Positions 41,908 through 50,495 of a stretch of DNA of 64,000 bases are shown piece after piece. The first letter of the stretch is position 1. Every line of letters begins with the position of its first letter. Position numbers and translations under genes: made by a program. The notes under the pieces were generated by a model that was not told where the DNA came from, searched no databases, and worked only from the letters and a program-made list of their open reading frames with translations. Origin of the DNA: Paludibacteraceae bacterium (lineage in GTDB: Bacteria; Bacteroidota; Bacteroidia; Bacteroidales; Paludibacteraceae); NCBI GenBank assembly GCA_017937025.1, contig JAGBEJ010000010.1, positions 62,001 to 126,000 on the forward strand, in the 5' to 3' direction.

Positions 41908-43137
41908 ATGGCATTAAACTACATTTGGATAGGACTATTCACCATCGGTGTGATTGTGGGAGTTGTCAAACTTTTCCTTGGCGACTTCAACGCAATGCCG
42001 GAGATGATGGACTCAATCTTCAGCATGTCCAACCTGGCGTTCGACATGACTATCGGACTCACCGGCACGCTGACATTCTGGATGGGCGTGATGAAGGTGG
42101 GCGAAGACAGCGGACTGATAAACAAGCTGGCCAAGAAACTCTCGCCAGTGCTCGTGAAGCTGTTCCCCGAGATACCAAAGGACCACCCTGCCCTGTCGTC
42201 ATTGTTCATGAACATTTCCGCCAACATGCTCGGACTGGACAACGCTGCCACCCCAATCGGACTGAAGGCGATGCAGGAGATGCAGTCCATAAACAAGCAG
42301 AAGGACACCGCCAGCAACTCCATGATAATGTTCCTGACGCTGAACACCTCAGGACTGACCATCATCCCTGTTTCCATAATGGCTTACAGGTCGAAGTTCG
42401 GCGCCGCCGACCCTACCGACATCTTCATTCCGCTGCTGCTGACGACCATGTGCTCCACATTAGTCGGACTGCTTGTCGTGTGCGCCATACAGAAGATTAA
42501 CCTGCTGAACAAGACACTTCTGGCGACATTCGCCGGCATATCGCTCTTCGTAGCAGGCATATTCACTGCCGTAAGTTCCTTAGACAGCGAGCAGATGCAG
42601 ATATTCTGCCGAGTGCTCACGAGCATACTGATTCTGGGCTGCATCATGTTCTTCCTCTTCTCCGGAGTAAGAAAGAAAATCAATGTGTATGACTCATTCG
42701 TGGAAGGCGCGAAAGGCGGATTCCACATCGCCGTGAGCCTCATCCCGTACTGCGTCGCCATACTCGCCGCCATAGGCGTGTTCAGGGCTTCGGGCGCATT
42801 GACAATGCTGCAGAGCGGAGTCAGCAGATTCGTGGAGTGGCTGGGATTCAACAGCGACTTCGTGGGAGCGATACCTGTAGCGCTGATGAAGCCGCTCAAC
42901 GGCGCCGGCGCCAGAGGCATGATGATAGAATGCTTCAACTCGTTCGGACCAGACTCGTTCGTCGGACACTTGGCGAGCATACTGCAAGGCTCGACCGACA
43001 CGACGTTCTACATACTCGCCATATACTTCGGCAGCGTAGGCATAAAGAAATACAGATACGCAGTGGCTACCGGACTCATAGCTGATGCCGCCGGAATGAT
43101 AGCTGCCGTTCTGCTATGCTACGTATTCTTCGGATAG
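41908..43137 (+). CDS. SpmA/SpmB-like nucleoside-recognition (gate domain) membrane protein, paralogue 1
   Basis: A 409-residue polytopic membrane protein with two similar halves, as in a fusion of spore-maturation proteins SpmA and SpmB. Each half has a gate-domain signature: FMNISANMLGLDNAATPIGLKAMQEMQ near residue 97 and PVALMKPLNGAGARGMMIECFNSFGPDSF near residue 325. Eight or more helices are evident. Members in non-sporulating bacteria have no settled function; transport of a small molecule is inferred. A clear paralogue lies at 48865. It sits in a likely operon with the L,D-transpeptidase and SH3 genes, hinting at cell-envelope work. Confidence 0.88.
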   Translation: MALNYIWIGLFTIGVIVGVVKLFLGDFNAMPEMMDSIFSMSNLAFDMTIGLTGTLTFWMGVMKVGEDSGLINKLAKKLSPVLVKLFPEIPKDHPALSSLFMNISANMLGLDNAATPIGLKAMQEMQSINKQKDTASNSMIMFLTLNTSGLTIIPVSIMAYRSKFGAADPTDIFIPLLLTTMCSTLVGLLVVCAIQKINLLNKTLLATFAGISLFVAGIFTAVSSLDSEQMQIFCRVLTSILILGCIMFFLFSGVRKKINVYDSFVEGAKGGFHIAVSLIPYCVAILAAIGVFRASGALTMLQSGVSRFVEWLGFNSDFVGAIPVALMKPLNGAGARGMMIECFNSFGPDSFVGHLASILQGSTDTTFYILAIYFGSVGIKKYRYAVATGLIADAAGMIAAVLLCYVFFG

Positions 43138-43173
43138 CATTAACCTAAAATAATAACCAAAACAAACGAAAAC

Positions 43174-43728
43174 ATGAAAAAGAAATCTATTTCAATCTTA
43201 AGCAGAATTATGCTTGTGCTCGGCTTGTTCATCGCAGCCGGCTCGCTCACAGAGGCTTTGGCACAGTCCAAAGTAGTAGTAATCAGCGGAACTGGAGTTC
43301 GTCTGCGCCTCGGCCCAGGAACCGACTACGACTACCTGACCAACGACAAGGGACAGCAGGTGTCGCCAGCCAAGGGCGCTAAGCTCGAGTATCAGGGCGA
43401 ATACGGCGACTGGTACAGAGTGAAATTCAACAACAACAGCTACTATGTTTCCAAGGACTTCGCTTACATACAGAACGGTGCCAAGCCTGCTGCCGCAGCT
43501 AAGCCTGCCAAGAAGGTCGTAGTGATAAGCGGAACTGGCGTTCGTCTGCGTCTCGGTCCTGGAACCGACTACAGCTACCTGAAGAACTCAAAGGGAGAGC
43601 AGATTTCTCCAGCAAAGGGCGCTAAGCTTGACTATCAGGGCGAAGAGGACGGCTGGTTCATCGTTAAGTACGGCAACGGAAGCTACTATGTGTCTAAAGA
43701 CTTCTCATATATAAGCACAGTGAAGTAA
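43174..43728 (+). CDS. Secreted protein with two SH3 (SH3b) domains
   Basis: A 184-residue protein with a signal peptide (ISILSRIMLVLGLFIAAGSLTEALAQ). Two almost identical ~65-residue SH3-type repeats (residues ~31-95 and ~108-180) each start VVVISGTGVRLRLGPGTDY and end with a YYVSKDF-Y-I strand. An Ala/Lys/Pro linker joins them. Bacterial SH3b domains bind peptidoglycan or stem peptides. It starts 36 bp after the SpmAB-like gene. The repeats look recently duplicated. Confidence 0.88.
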   Translation: MKKKSISILSRIMLVLGLFIAAGSLTEALAQSKVVVISGTGVRLRLGPGTDYDYLTNDKGQQVSPAKGAKLEYQGEYGDWYRVKFNNNSYYVSKDFAYIQNGAKPAAAAKPAKKVVVISGTGVRLRLGPGTDYSYLKNSKGEQISPAKGAKLDYQGEEDGWFIVKYGNGSYYVSKDFSYISTVK

Positions 43729-43751
43729 GACAAAGAACAACGTCAAACATA

Positions 43752-43782
43752 AAAGCCTCGCTTCAGCGGGGCTTTTTTTATG
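43752..43782 (+). terminator. Terminator after the SH3 gene
   Basis: AAAAGCCTCGC pairs with GCGGGGCTTTT around a TTCA loop, followed by further T. Confidence 0.85.
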
Positions 43783-43865
43783 CAAAATCTTGCATATATA
43801 TAAAGTTTTTTGCGTTTTTAAAAATAAATATGCAGACATGCGCTATAACAATTCATTTTTATGCA

Positions 43866-43873
43866 TACTTTTG
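43866..43873 (+). promoter_or_regulatory. -7 box of the argR operon
   Basis: TACTTTTG; the leader to the ATG at 43974 is about 94 nt. The AT-rich sequence around it (e.g. TGCATATATA, AATAAATATGCA) would be suited to ArgR boxes, but no clear pair could be fixed by eye. Confidence 0.55.
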
Positions 43874-43973
43874 CAAACACTAATGTTTCAAGAGCATTTC
43901 AATGTTTTTTCCAGCGGCAAAGACATAGGAAAAACCGACAATAAGCAAGAATAAATATTCAAAAGAAGAAGAG

Positions 43974-44432
43974 ATGAAAAGCAAGACAGACAGAAGGGAA
44001 AACATTGTGGACATAATAAGCAATGAACTGGTGGGAAATCAGGATGACTTGCTCAAGGCGCTCAAAGACAGAGGCTTCGACCTGACGCAGGCGACATTGT
44101 CAAGAGATCTGAAGGCGCTGAGGATTGTGAAGCATCTCAACAAAGAAGGCAAATACGAGTACAAGATGCCGGAAGACCCGCAGAAGAAGAGAAGCGTGCT
44201 CGCTGTCGGCGAAGTGACGGTGGAATTCTCGGGCAACATAGCCGTGCTGAAGACCAAGGCCGGATACGCCAGCGGACTGGCGCTCGACATCGACGAGGCT
44301 GGGATAAGCTGCATAATCGGCACAATAGCCGGCGACGACACGATACTGCTCGTGACAAAGGAGAACACCAAGAGGGAGGACATGATTTCCGAACTCGGCA
44401 AGATAATCGAGAAACTGAAAGTAACAGAATAA
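43974..44432 (+). CDS. argR: Arginine repressor
   Basis: ArgR senses arginine and controls arginine synthesis genes. The 152 residues show the winged-helix N-terminal domain (RRENIVDIISNELVGNQDDLLKALKDRGFDLTQATLSRDLKALRIVK) and the C-terminal hexamer/arginine-binding domain (KTKAGYASGLALDIDEAGISCIIGTIAGDDTILLV) with the GTIAGDDTI signature. It heads an operon with a GNAT gene (13 bp gap) and argG (38 bp gap), so it probably regulates its own operon. Confidence 0.96.
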   Translation: MKSKTDRRENIVDIISNELVGNQDDLLKALKDRGFDLTQATLSRDLKALRIVKHLNKEGKYEYKMPEDPQKKRSVLAVGEVTVEFSGNIAVLKTKAGYASGLALDIDEAGISCIIGTIAGDDTILLVTKENTKREDMISELGKIIEKLKVTE

Positions 44433-44445
44433 CCATAGCATAAAA

Positions 44446-45138
44446 ATGAAAGAAGAAAAGAGTCCAAACATAGAAATAATGATAGCCAACGAGGCCCACT
44501 ACGGCTACGTTGACCTTATTCTCGAAACAGTTGCCAAAGCCGCCAAGGCAAGAGGCACAGGCATCGCAAGCCGCACCCACGACTACATCCTGCAGAAAAT
44601 GAAGGACGGGAATGCCATCATCGCCTTCGTCAACGGACAATGGGCCGGATTCTGCTATGTGGAGACTTGGAGCAATAAGAAGTTCGTAGCCAACTCAGGA
44701 CTCATCGTCAGCCCTGAGTTCAGAGGAATGGGACTCGCCAAAGCCATCAAGCACCGCGCATTCGAGCTCTCGCGCACGAAGTTCCCTGACGCCAAGATCT
44801 TCGGCATAACCACAGGTCTTGCGGTGATGAAAATAAACACGGAAATAGGCTACCGCCCTGTGACATTCTCCGAACTGACCGACGACCCAGAATACTGGAA
44901 GGAGTGCGAGGCGTGCATAAACTTCGATGTGCTGAAGAGAAACAACTACACAAGATGTCTGTGCACAGGAATGCTCTACGACCCTGCCGAGCACGTGGGC
45001 AACGAGATGCCTTGGAAGAAAAAGGAGGAAGCGAAAGAGAGCAAAATAGAAAAATGGAAGAACGCGCTGAGGAAGATTTTCTCGCTTCCCATAGCCAACG
45101 GCACTTACAAGGGCAAGAACAAAGACATTGAGCATTAA
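44446..45138 (+). CDS. GNAT acyltransferase of the arginine operon (probable glutamate N-acyltransferase)
   Basis: A 230-residue GNAT protein. The acetyl-CoA loop is SPEFRGMGLAKAIKHRAFE near residue 87, with preceding beta-strands AIIAFVNGQWAGFCYVETW. The C-terminal part has CEACINFDVLKRNNYTRCLCTGMLYDP and a Lys/Glu-rich tail. Its place between argR and argG matches the Bacteroides arginine operon, where the equivalent GNAT has been proposed to make the first N-acylated (acetyl or succinyl) glutamate. That role is inferred from context; the sequence alone shows only the fold. Confidence 0.8.
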   Translation: MKEEKSPNIEIMIANEAHYGYVDLILETVAKAAKARGTGIASRTHDYILQKMKDGNAIIAFVNGQWAGFCYVETWSNKKFVANSGLIVSPEFRGMGLAKAIKHRAFELSRTKFPDAKIFGITTGLAVMKINTEIGYRPVTFSELTDDPEYWKECEACINFDVLKRNNYTRCLCTGMLYDPAEHVGNEMPWKKKEEAKESKIEKWKNALRKIFSLPIANGTYKGKNKDIEH

Positions 45139-45176
45139 AACAAAAACAACAAACAACAATAACATAAAGAAAAACA

Positions 45177-46373
45177 ATGAAAAAAGTATTATTAGCATTC
45201 AGCGGCGGATTGGACACTTCATTCTGCGCAATGTATCTGAAAGAACAGGGTTACGAAGTACACACAGCACTCGCAAACACAGGAGGTTTCGACGCTGAAG
45301 AGCTCAAGGTGATAGAAGAAAAGGCAAAGAAGCTCGGAGTGGCAAGCCACGCATCTCTGGACGTGACTAAGGACTATTACAACAAGAGCATCAAGTACAT
45401 GGTGTTCGGCAACGTGCTGAGAAACGGAACTTACCCAATCTCAGTAAGTTCTGAGAGAATTTTCCAGGCTATAGCCATCATCGAGTACGCCAAGAAGATA
45501 GGCGCCGACGCTGTGGCTCACGGTTCGACTGGCGCAGGAAACGACCAGGTGCGTTTCGACCTGACATTCCAGATTCTCGCCCCAGAAATCGAGATCATCA
45601 CTCCTACACGCGACATGGAGCTGACAAGAGACTACGAGATAAACTACCTGAAGGAGCACGGATACGTGGCTGACTTCAAGAAGCTCGAGTACTCTATAAA
45701 CAAAGGTCTGTGGGGAACATCAATCGGCGGCAAGGAGACACTCAAGTCCAACGAGACTCTGCCAGAGGAGGCTTACCCAAGCCAGGTGACAAAGAAGGAA
45801 GAGAGCCAGATGACTATCGACTTCGTGAACGGAGAAATCACAGGCGTGAACGGAAAGAAATACGACGACAAGATCGCTGCCATCAACGAAGTGAACAGAC
45901 TGGGCTCTGAGTACGGAATCGGCCGCGACATGCACATCGGCGACACAATCATCGGAATCAAGGGCCGTGTAGGATTCGAGGCTGCAGGAGCAATCCTCAT
46001 AATCAACGCACACAAGATGCTCGAGAAGCACACTCTGACCAAGTGGCAGCAGTACTGGAAGGACCAGATCGGCACATGGTACGGAATGTTCCTGCACGAG
46101 GCACAGTATCTTGAGCCAGTGATGAGAGACATGGAGGCTATGCTCGAGAGCTCACAGAGAAACGTAACAGGAAGAGTAATCATCAATCTCCGCCCTTACT
46201 CATACACACTCGTAGGCGTAGAGACCGACTTCGACCTGATGAGAAGCGACTTCGGCGAGTACGGAGAGGTAGTGAAGGCATGGACAGCCGACGACGTGAA
46301 GGGATTCACAAAGATACTCGGCAACCAGATGAAAATCTACCACAACGTGCAGAAGAGAAACGGCAAAGAATAA
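45177..46373 (+). CDS. argG: Argininosuccinate synthase
   Basis: ArgG joins citrulline and aspartate using ATP. The 398 residues include the PP-loop VLLAFSGGLDTSFCAMYL, AHGSTGAGNDQVRFDLTFQ near residue 116, TPTRDMELTRDYEINYLKEHG near residue 142, and SINKGLWGTSIGGKE near residue 175. It is the third gene of the argR operon. argC and argD, which often follow in Bacteroides, are absent; a terminator follows instead. Confidence 0.97.
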   Translation: MKKVLLAFSGGLDTSFCAMYLKEQGYEVHTALANTGGFDAEELKVIEEKAKKLGVASHASLDVTKDYYNKSIKYMVFGNVLRNGTYPISVSSERIFQAIAIIEYAKKIGADAVAHGSTGAGNDQVRFDLTFQILAPEIEIITPTRDMELTRDYEINYLKEHGYVADFKKLEYSINKGLWGTSIGGKETLKSNETLPEEAYPSQVTKKEESQMTIDFVNGEITGVNGKKYDDKIAAINEVNRLGSEYGIGRDMHIGDTIIGIKGRVGFEAAGAILIINAHKMLEKHTLTKWQQYWKDQIGTWYGMFLHEAQYLEPVMRDMEAMLESSQRNVTGRVIINLRPYSYTLVGVETDFDLMRSDFGEYGEVVKAWTADDVKGFTKILGNQMKIYHNVQKRNGKE

Positions 46374-46392
46374 GCCAAAAGAATATTACCAC

Positions 46393-46432
46393 AAACGAGC
46401 GGCAGGCAAACGTCTGTCGCTCGTTTTTTTGT
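46393..46432 (+). terminator. Terminator of the argR-GNAT-argG operon
   Basis: ACGAGCGGCAGG pairs with CGTCTGTCGCTCGT around CAAA, then T7. Confidence 0.9.
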
Positions 46433-46582
46433 AACACTTTTATAACAGCGGCGCAATGGAGAGTAACACGAAACAAAGTTCTTTGCAGAGGAAAAGAAGA
46501 GGCAAATGAAAACACAAGCATCTGCTGCAATAACTTTTTCACGAATTAAGCAAAAAACTCCACCAAATAAAATGAAATGACG

Positions 46583-46590
46583 TACATTTG
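46583..46590 (+). promoter_or_regulatory. -7 box of the porin gene
   Basis: TACATTTG, 46 bp before the ATG at 46637. Confidence 0.65.
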
Positions 46591-46636
46591 TTTTTTCATT
46601 GCTACGTCGATTAAACACAAACATATAACACAAAAC

Positions 46637-48022
46637 ATGAGAAAATTGTACATTGCCATTGCTGCTGTAATGCTGACTGCGACTGCCATGGCACAGACTG
46701 CGGAAACAGAAAAGCCAGAGGCTAAAGAACCAGTCTCAAAAAACGAGAGCAAGACAAAAAAGGTCATCAACGAAATCAAGAGCCACGTGAAGTTCTACGG
46801 ATTCGTGAGAAACTTCTTCTACTACAACTCAAGAGAGAACCTCGAGACCAGCGGCGGACTCATTGAGCTCATTCCTCTCGACAAGAAAGAGAACAAACTG
46901 GGCGAAGACCTGAACGAGCAAGCCAACTCAAGATACCTGGCAATGACAACACGCGTCGGAATGGACATAACCGGACCAGAGCTGTGGGGAGCCAAGACTT
47001 CGGGAAAAATCGAGTTCGACTTCAACGGATACGGCGACCAGAACACAATGTTCAGAATCAGACACGCATACTTCAACATAGACTGGGTGCACCACTCTCT
47101 GACACTGGGACAGACATGGCATCCGCTCGTGGGCTGCGCCACACCTGACGAATTCAGCTACGCTGCCGGAGCGCCATACAATCCGCTGAACCGTAGCCCG
47201 CAGATACAGTATAACTACAAGCCAATAGACGGACTCAGCCTGAAAGCCGCAGTGCTCTGGCAATTGCAGTACACAACCGTGGGTCCAAGCGGAATAGACA
47301 GTTACGACGCTTTGGCTAAGAACGCAAGCAGCATAAACTTCTCGAAATACAGCATCATACCAGAGATGTACGCTGGCATAGGGTACAAAAAGAACGGAAT
47401 AGAGGCAGGTGCCGGAGTTGACATAACATACATCCGCCCAAGAACAAAAGGCATAGACAGCATAGATGTAGAAAACCCTAAAGAGACAAGAAAGGTTGAC
47501 GACCACTTGTGGAGCTTCTCGCCTATCGTTTACGCAGGATGGACAAGCGGCAAATGGAGCATCAAGGCAAAGAGCATACTCGCGCAGAACCTGAGCCACA
47601 CAAACACAATAAGCGGTTACGCAGTCACAGGAGTGAACAGCGACGGCTCGTTCGACTACACTCCGCTCACACACACCACTTCGTTCATAAACATTTTCTA
47701 CGGCAAGAAGTACAAAGCCGGAATCTACGCCGGATACTCAAAGAACCTCGGACTGCTGAGCGGCGAATTGGCTACAGTCACCGACACTAATGGAAAGAGC
47801 GGAACTCTGGTTTACTACAAAGGCAAGAACGGAGAGAACGACATAGACCAGAACTGGAGAATATGCCCATCGTTCTCATACAACCTGAAGCACTTCAACG
47901 TGGGTGTGCAGTACGAACTGAGCGGCATAGACTACGGAACAATGAAGTCGGACGGCACAGTAAGCAACACTCACACAGTGTACAACCACAGAGTGCTGGG
48001 AATGGTGAAATACAATTTCTAA
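46637..48022 (+). CDS. Outer-membrane beta-barrel porin, DcaP-like
   Basis: I start at 46637 (MRKLYIAIAAVMLTATAMAQ), a signal peptide; earlier codons overlap the promoter. The mature part begins with a charged, coiled-coil-prone stretch (ETEKPEAKEPVSKNESKTKKVINEIKSHVKFYGFVRNF), as in DcaP-type trimeric porins. A barrel with alternating aromatic strands follows: GKIEFDFNGYGDQNTMFRIRHAYFNIDWVHHSLTLGQTWHPLV near residue 115, and it ends YNHRVLGMVKYNF with terminal Phe. The 461 residues suit a 16-strand porin. The substrate is unknown. The family assignment rests on pattern memory. Confidence 0.75.
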   Translation: MRKLYIAIAAVMLTATAMAQTAETEKPEAKEPVSKNESKTKKVINEIKSHVKFYGFVRNFFYYNSRENLETSGGLIELIPLDKKENKLGEDLNEQANSRYLAMTTRVGMDITGPELWGAKTSGKIEFDFNGYGDQNTMFRIRHAYFNIDWVHHSLTLGQTWHPLVGCATPDEFSYAAGAPYNPLNRSPQIQYNYKPIDGLSLKAAVLWQLQYTTVGPSGIDSYDALAKNASSINFSKYSIIPEMYAGIGYKKNGIEAGAGVDITYIRPRTKGIDSIDVENPKETRKVDDHLWSFSPIVYAGWTSGKWSIKAKSILAQNLSHTNTISGYAVTGVNSDGSFDYTPLTHTTSFINIFYGKKYKAGIYAGYSKNLGLLSGELATVTDTNGKSGTLVYYKGKNGENDIDQNWRICPSFSYNLKHFNVGVQYELSGIDYGTMKSDGTVSNTHTVYNHRVLGMVKYNF

Positions 48023-48147
48023 AAAAGCACAAACCAGCGCGGATGTTTATGGCACAATGATTGCTAAGAAAACAAGATATAGACACAAGAGCGAAAAAAC
48101 GGAATTAGACAAAACATAAGAAACACAAACACAAAATCATTGTGCGT

Positions 48148-48864
48148 ATGAGCAAAAGCAAACTGATAATAATAGCGACGGCGATAATGATGACCAACGC
48201 TGTCAATGCGCAAACACTGAATCTGAAAAAGGTTTTCAGCAAGCCACAGAACACCACGACGACCGCCCCTGCCGCTGCTGACGAGTTTGAAGCGAGCGGC
48301 GTCAGATACAAAGCGAACGGCACAGAAGCCATAGTCGTGGCTAAGAAGTACTCTGGCGACATCTACATACCAAAAACGGTAAGCAAAGACGGCAAGACTT
48401 TGACGGTGACCAAGATTGGCGACAGAGCATTCGCAGGATGCAAGAAGCTCAGAAGCATAAACATGAGCGACGCCGCGATAAAGGAGATAGGCAACGGAGC
48501 ATTCTCCGGCTGCATGTTCCTGGAATGTGCATCGCTGCCTAACACGGTGGTGAAAATAGGCGACGACGCTTTCCACATGACGAATATCGGTGTCATCGAG
48601 CTGCCGGCTTCGCTCAAGACTTTAGGCAAGAGAGCATTCTTCTTCAGCGCGATAAGGAGCATCAGCCTGCCTAACGGACTGACCGCCATAGACTCAAGAA
48701 CATTCAGCGGATGCGCCGACCTCAAGGAGATAACACTTCCTGCGAGCGTCACAAGCATAGCCGCCGACGCCTTTGACAACAGCCCTAACCTCAAGAATAT
48801 AAACGTGGCTGCAAGCAACAAAGTTTACACATCATCAACCGACGGAAAAATACACAAGAAATAA
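48148..48864 (+). CDS. Secreted leucine-rich-repeat (BspA-type) protein
   Basis: A 238-residue protein with a signal peptide (MSKSKLIIIATAIMMTNAVNAQ) and five or so BspA-like LRR_5 repeats: VTKIGDRAFAGCKKLRSINM, IKEIGNGAFSGCMFLECASL, VVKIGDDAFHMTNIGVIEL, LKTLGKRAFFFSAIRSISL, LTAIDSRTFSGCADLKEITL. I use the ATG at 48148; a GTG two codons earlier is in frame. BspA-type proteins often mediate binding to hosts or other cells. Its stop codon is immediately followed by the ATG of the second SpmAB-like gene. Confidence 0.85.
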   Translation: MSKSKLIIIATAIMMTNAVNAQTLNLKKVFSKPQNTTTTAPAAADEFEASGVRYKANGTEAIVVAKKYSGDIYIPKTVSKDGKTLTVTKIGDRAFAGCKKLRSINMSDAAIKEIGNGAFSGCMFLECASLPNTVVKIGDDAFHMTNIGVIELPASLKTLGKRAFFFSAIRSISLPNGLTAIDSRTFSGCADLKEITLPASVTSIAADAFDNSPNLKNINVAASNKVYTSSTDGKIHKK

Positions 48865-50118
48865 ATGGTACTGAATTACATCTGGATAGCGTTTTTCATT
48901 GTAGCCTTCGTCGTTGCCATAATACAAGCCGTATTCATGGGCGACACAGAGGTGTTCAAACGCATAATCGACAGCACATTCGAAATGTCTAAGATGGCTG
49001 TCATGGACATAGCCCTGCCTTTGGCTGGAGTCATGACTCTATGGCTCGGCATAATGAACATAGGCGAAAAGGCTGGAGCGATAAACTTCATGGCGAGGAT
49101 TGTCGGACCGTTCTTCGCCAAGCTGTTCCCAAGCATCCCTAAGAACCATGAGGTGCACGGACAGCTGCTCATGAATTTCTCGGCCAACATGCTCGGACTG
49201 GACAACGCCGCCACTCCAATGGGACTCAAAGCCATGCAGTCGCTGCAAACCCTGAACCCTAAGAAGGACACGGCATCAGACGCGCAGATAATGTTCCTGG
49301 CGCTGAACACCTCCGGACTGACCATAATCCCCGTGTCCGTGTTAGCCATGAGAGCGACTGTCACTGGACCTATGGGCGAGCACGCAGCAAGCCCTACGGA
49401 CGTGTTCATCCCGATACTCATAGCGACAACCATCTCAACACTGACTGCGATTCTTTTCGTCGGCATCAAGCAGAAACTCAACCTTCTGAATAAGACTGTC
49501 GTCGGATGGATCGGCGGAATAATCGCGGCTCTCGCGCTCCTTGTTTGGGGTATGTCAAGTCTTGACAAGGCAGAAATGGAACTCGTTTCCAACATCGCCT
49601 CAAATCTAATCCTTTTGGCTATCATCGTCACATTCATCACAGGCGCAGCCATAAAGAAAGTGAATGTCTATGACGCATTCATCGACGGCGCAAAGGACGG
49701 CTTCAGCGTGTCAATAAAGATAATTCCGTTCATGATAGGAATACTTGTGGGCATAGGCGTGTTCAGAGCATCCGGAGCCATGGACCTGCTGATGGACGGC
49801 ATCAAGGGGCTTGTGGGCTGGCTGGGATACGACAGCAAGTTCATCGACGCTCTGCCTACGGCGTTCATGAAGCCGCTCTCGGGCAGCGGAGCGAAAGCCA
49901 TGATGGTGGAGACGATGCACACCTTCGGTCCTGACTCGTTCGCAGGAAGGCTTAGCTGTATCTTCCAAGGCGCGGCAGACACCACGTTCTACATCATCGC
50001 GCTCTACTTCGGACTGGTAGGCATCAAGAAGACAAGATACGCCGTAGTGGCTGGACTGACAGCCGACCTTGCCGGAGTCATAGCCGCCATAGCCATAGCG
50101 TATCTGCTATTCGTATAA
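48865..50118 (+). CDS. SpmA/SpmB-like nucleoside-recognition membrane protein, paralogue 2
   Basis: A 417-residue membrane protein co-linear with the one at 41908: LNYIWIAFF at the N-terminus, LLMNFSANMLGLDNAATPMGLKAMQSLQTLNPKKDTASDAQIMFLALNTSGLTIIPVS, and PTAFMKPLSGSGAKAMMVETMHTFGPDSFAGRLSCIFQGAADTTFYIIALYFG. The gate motifs are kept; loops differ. It begins at the base after the LRR stop codon. Two paralogues within 7 kb in different contexts suggest duplication and divergence. Substrate unknown. Confidence 0.88.
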   Translation: MVLNYIWIAFFIVAFVVAIIQAVFMGDTEVFKRIIDSTFEMSKMAVMDIALPLAGVMTLWLGIMNIGEKAGAINFMARIVGPFFAKLFPSIPKNHEVHGQLLMNFSANMLGLDNAATPMGLKAMQSLQTLNPKKDTASDAQIMFLALNTSGLTIIPVSVLAMRATVTGPMGEHAASPTDVFIPILIATTISTLTAILFVGIKQKLNLLNKTVVGWIGGIIAALALLVWGMSSLDKAEMELVSNIASNLILLAIIVTFITGAAIKKVNVYDAFIDGAKDGFSVSIKIIPFMIGILVGIGVFRASGAMDLLMDGIKGLVGWLGYDSKFIDALPTAFMKPLSGSGAKAMMVETMHTFGPDSFAGRLSCIFQGAADTTFYIIALYFGLVGIKKTRYAVVAGLTADLAGVIAAIAIAYLLFV

Positions 50119-50138
50119 AATAATTGAGATAACAAAAG

Positions 50139-50175
50139 AAAAAAGGCCCGGTCTTCAGACCGAGCCTTTTCTTAT
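50139..50175. terminator. Bidirectional terminator
   Basis: AAAAAAGGC(CC)GGTCT pairs with AGACC(G)AGCCTTTTC between two converging genes, with A6 and T4 flanks. Confidence 0.8.
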
Positions 50176-50456
50176 TTCGAGAACTTGCGCATGAACCACG
50201 CAATGGTGAATGTCGGACAGAAATCTGTGAACGGAAGTATCTCCTCGGCGAAGTTGAATATCGCGCCCCACTTCGCTAATTTGTCCGTGCCATACAGCCG
50301 CGAGAACAAATAGGCCGACAGCGGCGCCCACACCACATCGCCAAATTCCCCTACTCCCGGAATGGTGAAAGTGACCATTCCAAGAATGTCCAAAACAACA
50401 GCCACCCACAACGATGGCGTCTTTACCTGCTCTGCTGGTAGATTCTGATTCTGCAT
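50172..50456 (-). CDS. Small integral membrane protein, 94 aa, conserved in Bacteroidota
   Basis: Two or three hydrophobic segments (WVAVVLDILGMVTFTIPGVGEFGDVVWAPLSAYLFSRLYG, and FNFAEEILPFTDFCPTFTIAWFMRK). The pattern DILGM...P..GE..D.VWAP.SA and EEILP..DF.PTFTI.W is one I recall from short conserved Bacteroidota proteins of unknown function. A TATATTTG box lies 27 bp upstream. No partner is obvious. Confidence 0.75.
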   Translation of the reverse strand: MQNQNLPAEQVKTPSLWVAVVLDILGMVTFTIPGVGEFGDVVWAPLSAYLFSRLYGTDKLAKWGAIFNFAEEILPFTDFCPTFTIAWFMRKFSK

Positions 50457-50482
50457 AAGATTAAATGTTTGGTTTATGACGC

Positions 50483-50490
50483 CAAATATA
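50483..50490 (-). promoter_or_regulatory. -7 box of the 94-aa membrane protein gene
   Basis: TATATTTG on the minus strand; it lies between the stop of the metallophosphoesterase gene (50496) and this gene. Confidence 0.55.
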
Positions 50491-50495
50491 TGAAA

